From contig CAZUAH010000270.1 of assembly GCA_964617665.1 (NCBI GenBank), positions 1 through 18,452 of the forward strand: a stretch of 18,452 nucleotides of DNA. The letters are read 5' to 3'. How positions within the stretch are numbered: position 1 is the stretch's first letter; every line of letters starts with the position of its first letter. This DNA comes from JADHUC01 sp964617665. GTDB taxonomy: Bacteria; Planctomycetota; Planctomycetia; Pirellulales; Pirellulaceae. A program made the translations under genes and the position numbers. This document shows positions 1-6,021 of the stretch, in pieces. The notes under the pieces are model-generated. The model saw only the letters and a list, made by a program, of their open reading frames with translations. It ran no database searches and was not told the DNA's origin.

Positions 1-131
1 GGGCGTCCGCCGTCTGGCGACGGCAGCTACAACCGACAAATCATGTCAGGTTCTCCGGACGCTGGATCGCGACGAGCTCAAGGCTCATTATCCAATGAAA
101 CTCCCAGATGAATTGACTTCGTGTCCTGTAG

Positions 132-1211
132 TCACTTACCGGTCGGCGTTAGCTCGAACGCCACACCGTACTCTTCACACAGCGCACAGATCTCGCCTAC
201 CGTCTCCTTGCCGATCGGTATGCCGTGCTCGCGGTTATGCTGGGCCTTGCGGCTCTCCGGCTCGCCGGGCACGAGGATCTCGTCGACGCCGGCACAGCGG
301 CGCGAAGCCTTGATGCGATCGATCGTGTCGTCCACACGACGCTTCAGCGCGTCGGCGTCCATGAACGCGGCCACGTCGACCAGACAGAAGTAGTGCCCCA
401 CGTCTTGTGGGCGATCCATGTGCTTGTACATCGAGCCGATCTCGGCGCCCACGGCGGCGCCGGAAAGCACGCCGCTGAACAGCTCGACCATCGTGGCCAG
501 TGCCAGCCCCTTGTGGCCGGCCATCGGCAGCACCGTGCCGGCCAGCGCGGCGAGCGCGTCGGTAGTCGGATTGCCGTCAATGTCCAAGGCCCAGCCCTCG
601 GGGATCGGCTTGCCCGCCTTGTTGGCCGCGACGATGTTTCCCCGGGCGACCAGCGATGTGGCTAGGTCGATCCTGAGCGAAAACCCCTTGCCGGTGGGAA
701 ACGACACGGCGATCGGATTGGTGCCGAAAAAGGCCTCGGAGCTGCCGACCGGCGACATGGCCGGCTCGCAATTGGTCATCGCCAGCAGCACCATGTCCTG
801 CTCGGCGGCCCAATTGCAGTAGTACGACAACGCGCCGAAGTGCTGCGATCGGCGGATCGTCGCCGAGGCAACACCGTACTGTCTGGCGAGGAGGACGAGC
901 CGGCGAAGCGTCTTGACCGCCTGGACCTGACCGAGCCCACCAGCGGCGTCGACCACCAACACTGCCGGCCGTCGCGAATCGACCACCAGCTCGGCCCTTG
1001 GGTCGACCAGACCGGCCTGGATACGGCGGATGTAGATGTTCAGCCGGGAGACGCCGTGGGTGGAGCCGCCCTGGATGTCGGCATCGACCAGCGCGTCGGC
1101 CACAATCGCCGCGTCGTCCACCGCGGCGCCGGCCGCGGTGACCAACTCCGTGACCAGCGACATGACCTGGTCGGTCGGATAGCGGTTCGTGTTGTCGGTT
1201 TTCTCAGTCAT
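132..1211 (-). CDS. Ldh2-family malate/L-lactate-type dehydrogenase
   Basis: This is a cytoplasmic NAD(P)-dependent oxidoreductase of the Ldh2/YlbC family, which interconverts 2-oxoacids and 2-hydroxyacids (malate, lactate, ureidoglycolate) or reduces cyclic imines. The 359 residues match the family's usual length. Visible family signatures, numbered from the ATG at 1211, are THGVSRL at 51-57 (probable catalytic His52 with Arg56), SQHFG at 122-126, GTNPIAVSFP at 163-172, GWALDIDGNPTTD at 206-218 and MAGHKGLAL at 230-238. The frame stays open upstream to 1337, but those 42 extra residues are low in complexity and precede the point where family homology begins, so I chose the ATG at 1211; no strong Shine-Dalgarno supports either start. 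It lies 229 bases downstream of the SGNH hydrolase gene on the same strand. Family assignment is firm; the substrate cannot be read from the sequence. Confidence 0.9.
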   Translation of the reverse strand: MTEKTDNTNRYPTDQVMSLVTELVTAAGAAVDDAAIVADALVDADIQGGSTHGVSRLNIYIRRIQAGLVDPRAELVVDSRRPAVLVVDAAGGLGQVQAVKTLRRLVLLARQYGVASATIRRSQHFGALSYYCNWAAEQDMVLLAMTNCEPAMSPVGSSEAFFGTNPIAVSFPTGKGFSLRIDLATSLVARGNIVAANKAGKPIPEGWALDIDGNPTTDALAALAGTVLPMAGHKGLALATMVELFSGVLSGAAVGAEIGSMYKHMDRPQDVGHYFCLVDVAAFMDADALKRRVDDTIDRIKASRRCAGVDEILVPGEPESRKAQHNREHGIPIGKETVGEICALCEEYGVAFELTPTGK

Positions 1212-1440
1212 TGCAGTTGCGTTGCGTTCGAGTATCGGCGTCCGTTTCGTTGACGATGGCTCCAATTCGTTGTGGACGGGGTCCCTGACCCGACCACGAT
1301 TCCCGCCGCCGTCGGTCAAGGGACCATTGTGCCACACCGTGATTCGGGCCGGTAGTCAGGTCAAGCCTGATGTCAAGCTTGAAACATCGTCCACCCACCG
1401 TGCCCTGTCGATTCCAACGTCCGTCGGGCTCTGCACGTGT

Positions 1441-2190
1441 CTACTGGGGCAGGGCTTCTTCGATGCACCGGGCCACTTGCTCGCCCAGTTTCGAGTTCCC
1501 CAGCTCGTTGTAGTGGCCCCGGTCCTTGGTCTGCCAGTTGGCCGCGTGAGGTAACACGAGGCCGTAGAGGTCGTCGATCTCGATGCCTCGCTCGTTCATC
1601 AACATCGCGGTGGCCCGGTTGTACTTGGCGATGTGCTCGAATCGTTCGCCCTGGCGGTTCATGACAGGCGTGGTGCTGGCCCAAATGAGCTTCGCGCCGG
1701 TTCCTTCTAAGATCGCCAGTATCTGCTTGAGGTTGTCAACATACTGTGCTTCGGTGGCGCGGATCTTCAGTTCGCTGGGCGCGTAATTGCCTTCGCTGGT
1801 TGCGCGCACCAACTTGCCGTCGCGGAGATAGTGCGTGTCCCAAATACGCCAATTGAAATGGATCACGTCCCAACGTCGCGTGCCAAGCCACGACTTCACA
1901 TTGGCCACACCGCGGGACGAATAGGCGCAGTTGGTCGGCGGGCGGAACACGTTCGCCTTGCCTTCGAGTAGCTTGCGGACCGGAATGGTGTAACCGATCG
2001 AGATTGAATCGCCGATGAGCATCACGTTGGGCAACGACGGATCTTCCTGCGGATTGGCTAGTGCTTTCTTGAGATGATCGGGGATCTTGGCTTTTGTCGT
2101 TGCCGGGGAGGTATCGTCGGCCCGGCTGGCAGGCGACGCGATGGCCGCGGCCAATGCCAAGACCAGTCCGAAGAAGATACGGCGTTTCAT
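1441..2190 (-). CDS. Exported SGNH/GDSL-type hydrolase
   Basis: A predicted secreted SGNH-fold esterase or acetylesterase of 249 residues. Residues 1-24 form a signal peptide (basic MKRR, then an Ala/Leu-rich core ending near ASRADD). The block I motif MLIGDSISIGY at 57-67 supplies nucleophile Ser62. The block III Asn is probably Asn113 in VIHFNWRIWD. The block V motif DRGHYNELG supplies Asp223 and His226 of the triad. GAGGG lies six bases upstream of the ATG and fixes the start. Such proteins are common in planctomycetes and often deacetylate polysaccharides; that role is inference from family and neighbours. A ten-bp inverted repeat and a TTGACT (2223-2228, minus) lie just upstream and may belong to its promoter. 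Fold assignment is sure, substrate unknown. Confidence 0.87.
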   Translation of the reverse strand: MKRRIFFGLVLALAAAIASPASRADDTSPATTKAKIPDHLKKALANPQEDPSLPNVMLIGDSISIGYTIPVRKLLEGKANVFRPPTNCAYSSRGVANVKSWLGTRRWDVIHFNWRIWDTHYLRDGKLVRATSEGNYAPSELKIRATEAQYVDNLKQILAILEGTGAKLIWASTTPVMNRQGERFEHIAKYNRATAMLMNERGIEIDDLYGLVLPHAANWQTKDRGHYNELGNSKLGEQVARCIEEALPQ

Positions 2191-2229
2191 TTCTTTCCCT
2201 CTTGCTTGCGGCTCAATCTTCTAGTCAAG

Positions 2230-2261
2230 TGCGGCGAAGTCGACGTCACCGCTTCGCCGCA
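2230..2261. repeat. Ten-bp perfect inverted repeat upstream of the SGNH gene
   Basis: TGCGGCGAAG at 2230-2239 is repeated inverted as CTTCGCCGCA at 2252-2261, with a 12-base loop. It lies about 40 bases upstream of the SGNH hydrolase start and about 150 bases beyond the stop of the decayed GH172 fragment. No U-run follows on either strand, so it is either an operator or a weak terminator left from the decayed gene. Function is unknown. Confidence 0.45.
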
Positions 2262-2408
2262 AGCATTCTTCGATGCGCTCACTTCGCACCCGACTGAATG
2301 CATCCTGCAACAGGCCGTCGGCCGATAGCACGACCCTCGCAGCCGCCGATGGCTTCACAAGACTTCGCCGGGATACCTCACGCATGACCACCTTTCTTCT
2401 TCACAACT

Positions 2409-2729
2409 CTACTGACGCGGAAGAAGATCTTGCCGCGATTCGGCCGGTCTGGCTGGCAATGCATACCAGTAGGCCGTGCTTCCCCAGATGGGATTTTGGT
2501 TGCGAATCATCGTGTCGCCTTCACCCAGCCCCATTTGCTCCTCGACCACGCGGATGTTCTCTTGGAACTGGAATGCGTCGTTCAGATGGAACGAGTAGAC
2601 CGTGGGATGGCCCGGACGTAAGGAAACGAATCCAGATACAGCCTTGCGGTCGAACTTGCACCAGCCGCTGTTGAAACACTCTTCGCTGCCGGTGCCGTGG
2701 TAGCTGGGAGGCCAACCGTCCTCGGTGGA
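2409..2729 (-). pseudogene. C-terminal remnant of a GH172/DUF2961 gene
   Basis: About 107 codons encode the recognisable end of a DUF2961 (GH172) protein: a HGTGSEECFNSGW segment near the upstream end, then FHLNDAFQFQENIRVVEE, then GSTAYWYALP before the stop. The same landmarks in the same order close the intact gene at 2817-4334 (NGTGHEDLF, the NDPMTFRKAIRF strand, VVYWYGEP), so the two are paralogous in this part but diverged. Upstream of about 2729 the homology stops and the frame runs into unrelated sequence beside the intact gene's start, so the first three quarters or more of the gene is missing. No start codon with a ribosome site is apparent. I read it as a truncated, dead gene; a short expressed fragment cannot be excluded. 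Confidence 0.65.
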
Positions 2730-2816
2730 ACATAGATTGCATCTGGTGCGCCTCGTTTGTATTGTACCGGAAGGACATCCCTGCAAATGCACCAATTGGA
2801 AAGAGTACAACATTCA

Positions 2817-4334
2817 ATGAGAATCATCTTCATCGTAGCGGTCACACTTCCCCTGGTGGTTTGCGTCAACGACGCCGCAGCAGCGACGGTCACGGTTGCC
2901 GACGAACTGGAGCGGATGCGCTCGGCCGACCATTTGTTTCGGCCGCAATCGCACCGAATCTTGCAGTACTCTGGCTTCCATCGCCAAGGCGGCAACCCGG
3001 ATCGTCACTATTGCCTCTACGAAGAGGATGGCTGGAGGGTCGTCGCCGATCACAAGGGTCCCGGCGTCGTGTCCCGCATCTGGACGACCCATGCCACGAA
3101 TTGGCGGGATATTCGCGTCGAAGTCGACGGTGAGGTCATCTTTACGGGCACGGCGAATCGGTTCTTTGCGCAAGAGAAGCGGCCCTTCACGCAACCTTTC
3201 TCCGAGGTTCGCAATAATGTCTCCGGACGTGTGACAGCCGAGGGGGAAGCCCGTGGCAGGAAGGAATGGGCCGTATCCTATGCGCCGATCCCGTTCAAGA
3301 AACGCTTTCGCTATCTGCAACGCGACAAGGTCTATGCCAACATCAATGTAAAAGCATATTCACCGGATGTGAAAGTGGAATCGTTCCTGGACGTGGACTG
3401 GATGGCACTGAAGTCGGAGTTCGACAAGACGGCTGCGGTCTGGGAACGGATGGATTTCTTTGGCGAGGGGGAGGCATCGTGCAAACATGTCGGCAAGATC
3501 GTCACTCTGCCGGCCGCCCAACGTGGCGGCACAACGACTGCCGACGTGACTGAGCTTCGCGGACCGGGAATCATTCGCGGGATTCGCGTCCGGATGAAAG
3601 AAGCCAAGCAGAACTACAACGCCGAACTCCTGATCCGTTGGGACAACGAAAAGGAGTCTGACATCGTTGCTCCTCTGGACCACGGATTCGGCTCGCGCAC
3701 ACATCGCACTTTGGCGTTCGGCCAATCGGACGGCGGTTGGCGCGATTGTTGCCTACCCATGCCGTTTCGCGACAAGGCAACCATCCAGTTGGCCTCCAGG
3801 TCGGCCGCTGCCGTCGAATGCGATGTGCGACTGCTTGTGGAAGAAGATGCGGTCCTGCCCGCTGACGTGTTGTATCTTCGCAGCCATAAGAACGAAGGCC
3901 GGATTGCCAAGGGTGCCGAGTTTGAGAAGCCCGATCTTCCGCTCGCGGATTTCTTCTACCACAACGGCTACACGGCTTTTGAACGTCAGGGATCCGGGCA
4001 CGTCGTGGCCTACATGGACCTGTTTGACTGTCAGCCCGAACTGGACGAACACATCTTTATCGACGATGAGCGAGCTTTCCCCGACAACAGTTGGAACGGG
4101 ACGGGGCACGAGGATCTGTTCGACATGGCATGGGGGCATAGCCCGGTCTCGGCGCCCATGACGTCCGGCGGAAGCCAGGACTTTGAGGAAGTTAACGTCA
4201 AGCTGTTCTGGAACGATCCCATGACCTTTCGCAAGGCGATCCGCTTCAATTGGGAATGGGCATTCCGTTTCGGCGTCAGACCGCCGCACAACGCCTGTTT
4301 CGCCTCGGTTGTATATTGGTACGGCGAGCCGTGA
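2817..4334 (+). CDS. Exported GH172 (DUF2961) protein
   Basis: A secreted protein of 505 residues belonging to DUF2961, now glycoside hydrolase family GH172, whose characterised members act on alpha-D-fructofuranosides and D-arabinofuranosides. Residues 1-23 are a signal peptide ending in an Ala run. The body is beta-rich; key family landmarks are GPGVVSRIWTTHAT at 81-94, LRGPGIIRGIRVRM at 247-260, the strand containing FIDDERAFPDNSW at 414-426, and NGTGHEDLF at 427-435 with the conserved Gly-Thr-Gly and acidic pair. The C-terminal YWYGEP completes the family end. The frame extends upstream to 2757, but GGAAAGAG at 2799-2806 and the signal peptide place the start at 2817. A related C-terminal fragment lies head-to-head just upstream on the other strand. 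The alpha/beta hydrolase gene follows after 66 bases and is probably cotranscribed. The exact glycan is unknown. Confidence 0.85.
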   Translation: MRIIFIVAVTLPLVVCVNDAAAATVTVADELERMRSADHLFRPQSHRILQYSGFHRQGGNPDRHYCLYEEDGWRVVADHKGPGVVSRIWTTHATNWRDIRVEVDGEVIFTGTANRFFAQEKRPFTQPFSEVRNNVSGRVTAEGEARGRKEWAVSYAPIPFKKRFRYLQRDKVYANINVKAYSPDVKVESFLDVDWMALKSEFDKTAAVWERMDFFGEGEASCKHVGKIVTLPAAQRGGTTTADVTELRGPGIIRGIRVRMKEAKQNYNAELLIRWDNEKESDIVAPLDHGFGSRTHRTLAFGQSDGGWRDCCLPMPFRDKATIQLASRSAAAVECDVRLLVEEDAVLPADVLYLRSHKNEGRIAKGAEFEKPDLPLADFFYHNGYTAFERQGSGHVVAYMDLFDCQPELDEHIFIDDERAFPDNSWNGTGHEDLFDMAWGHSPVSAPMTSGGSQDFEEVNVKLFWNDPMTFRKAIRFNWEWAFRFGVRPPHNACFASVVYWYGEP

Positions 4335-4400
4335 CAGGCCCATAGTTGTCCTGCGATGACGTAGTGCAACGCCGATATCACTAACCCAAAGGAGCACTCA

Positions 4401-5765
4401 ATGCCCGGCCGAAGAACCATAGCCCCTGCAATAACGGCTTGTTTCCTTTTGTCGCTTACACCGGTTTGGAACGTATCGGCTTGGGCCCAGGAGCCGAAGG
4501 ACGACGCAAAACCGTTCAACTTCGAGGAGGCATCGCGAGATGTGCCGAAGCCGCGAGAGGTCTATCCGTATGTCAAACGGGACATGATCCCGATGGACTT
4601 GAAGATCATCTCGGATGAGATTGTCACAAGTGATACAGATCCCTCAAAGAAACTCCGCAAGATTACGGCCCATTTCAACAGTCTGAAGCTGGAAGACCGG
4701 ATTTGGGGCCATCCATGCGTGATCTTCACGCCGGCTGACAATTCCATCGATCTCTCGCCGGAACGCAAGGGCAAGGTGGTGATCGTCGGCTCACCGGGTT
4801 GGGCCATGTTTCCGGCGCATGTCGAGAAATACGGCGAGCCGATCGCCACGCGCACCGGATATCCGACGATGGTCCTTAGCAGCCCCGGCGTCCATCCCGA
4901 CGGATCGGGCATCGAAGGCGAAAACATGCGAGTCCTCACCAGGATGCGGCACAAAACGGGCACGGACTTCTATAACATGAACTGCCAGTTGGCCCTCATC
5001 TACATCCGGGCGATGGACGTGCTCGAGAAGGTGCTCGAAGTCGACAGAGTGTCCGCCGTGATCGGAGGACATTCCAAGCGGGGCCGTAGCGCGACGGTGG
5101 CCGCGGCCATGGACTCCCGCGTCGCGTCACCCATCATCATGGGCAACGAAAGTACTTATCGCACGGATGAAGTTCAATGGCACCTTTCGTTCCACCACGC
5201 TTTCTTCCAGGATCAGGTCAACGTACCCGTCCTCTACATCGGGGCCACCAACGAAGGCGGCTACAACATGTTCAATATCAACCTGATGCAGGAGCGTCTG
5301 AAAGAGCCCATGACGATCGAGATGATCCCGAACTACCGGCACTACAACTTCCACGAGATCCAGTTTATCGACTTCATGATGTGGGTCGCCCACATGTTCG
5401 ACGCCCGGCCGATCAGCAAAATTGTCGACATGAGCCACGAGTACCGAGACGGACGCAACTACTATCGAGCCAAAGTCGAAAGTCAGGCAAAGATCCAGCT
5501 CGTTCGGACGTGGTACGTCTACGCCCGCAATCCCGAATGGCGCGACCTGATGTGGTTCGAGTGGATTATGAACAAACGGGACGACTACTACGAAACATCG
5601 GTGCCGGGCCGCAAGGCGGACGCCTACATGATCGAAGTGGCCGACACTGCGATGGGATTTCCCGGCTACGTGACCAGCCTGCCCATCAAACTAACCGACG
5701 CCCCCGTGAAAGATCGCGAAGCGAGCAAAGCCGGCTGGATGGGACCGCCCGAACGGAAGCGGTAG
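4401..5765 (+). CDS. Exported alpha/beta hydrolase, PhoPQ-activated-protein-like
   Basis: A predicted secreted serine hydrolase of 454 residues resembling the PhoPQ-activated pathogenicity-related alpha/beta hydrolases, which include carbohydrate esterase-like proteins. A signal peptide covers about 1-30 (hydrophobic core 8-28, AWAQ end). KGKVVIVGSPGWAMFP at 123-138 is the first core strand and likely oxyanion region. GGHSKRGRS at 222-230 is the nucleophile elbow with Ser225 in the family's characteristic SKRG setting. NVPVLYIGATNEGG at 274-287 is where the acid residue usually sits; here Asn284-Glu285 replaces the expected Asp, which is odd. NYRHYNFHE at 311-319 supplies candidate catalytic His314 or His318. 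AAAGGAG at 4388-4394 gives a clear ribosome site. Pairing with the GH172 gene suggests joint glycan degradation, a glycosidase plus a de-esterifying enzyme; this is inference. Confidence 0.78.
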   Translation: MPGRRTIAPAITACFLLSLTPVWNVSAWAQEPKDDAKPFNFEEASRDVPKPREVYPYVKRDMIPMDLKIISDEIVTSDTDPSKKLRKITAHFNSLKLEDRIWGHPCVIFTPADNSIDLSPERKGKVVIVGSPGWAMFPAHVEKYGEPIATRTGYPTMVLSSPGVHPDGSGIEGENMRVLTRMRHKTGTDFYNMNCQLALIYIRAMDVLEKVLEVDRVSAVIGGHSKRGRSATVAAAMDSRVASPIIMGNESTYRTDEVQWHLSFHHAFFQDQVNVPVLYIGATNEGGYNMFNINLMQERLKEPMTIEMIPNYRHYNFHEIQFIDFMMWVAHMFDARPISKIVDMSHEYRDGRNYYRAKVESQAKIQLVRTWYVYARNPEWRDLMWFEWIMNKRDDYYETSVPGRKADAYMIEVADTAMGFPGYVTSLPIKLTDAPVKDREASKAGWMGPPERKR

Positions 5766-5869
5766 AGTGGCCGCACGTACTGGACTTCGATTTCTCCCGC
5801 TTTGGGCCGTAGACCGGCTTCTTCGTACTCTGTATCGCTTCGCTCACTGATCCATCTCAGACCGCACGA

Positions 5870-5975
5870 CTACTTCGCCCGTGGTGGCACCTTCAGATCG
5901 ACATAGTAACTCACAGGATACGGCGGGTTGAGTATCATGTGCCTTCCCGGAAAGCCGACCGATTCATTTGGTATA
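5870..5975 (-). pseudogene. Possible C-terminal tail of a lost gene
   Basis: On the minus strand an open stretch of about 35 codons ends at a TAG at 5870-5872 and reads like a natural C-terminus (SVGFPGRHMILNPPYPVSYY followed by VDLKVPPRAK). It has no start codon of its own with a ribosome site, and upstream the frame is closed by a stop near 5996. I do not recognise the family. It is a tentative remnant of a gene truncated where the primase-helicase gene now begins; it may be chance. Confidence 0.25.
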
Positions 5976-6009
5976 GTAGACTGGTCCCGATATCACGCGT
6001 GTGCGACTC

Positions 6010-6015
6010 AAGGAG
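6010..6015 (+). promoter_or_regulatory. Shine-Dalgarno deciding the start of the primase-helicase gene
   Basis: AAGGAG stands six bases before the GTG at 6022. The frame also has a GTG at 6001, but that codon has no ribosome site and would put this AAGGAG inside the coding region, so 6022 is the better start. A TATAGT at 5972-5977 could be the -10 element; no convincing -35 accompanies it. Confidence 0.7.
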
Positions 6016-6021
6016 ACTCCT

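Noticed and set aside
1..131. Short open frames at the left edge
   Set aside because: A 36-codon frame ending at 111 and a frame that continues into the antisense of the dehydrogenase show no family pattern; nothing supportable.
1212..1337. N-terminal extension of the Ldh2-family gene to 1337
   Set aside because: The extra residues have no family similarity or signal-peptide character, and the family-like sequence begins after the ATG at 1211.
6001..6021. GTG at 6001 as start of the primase-helicase
   Set aside because: AAGGAG at 6010-6015 is correctly spaced for the GTG at 6022 and would be inside the gene otherwise.
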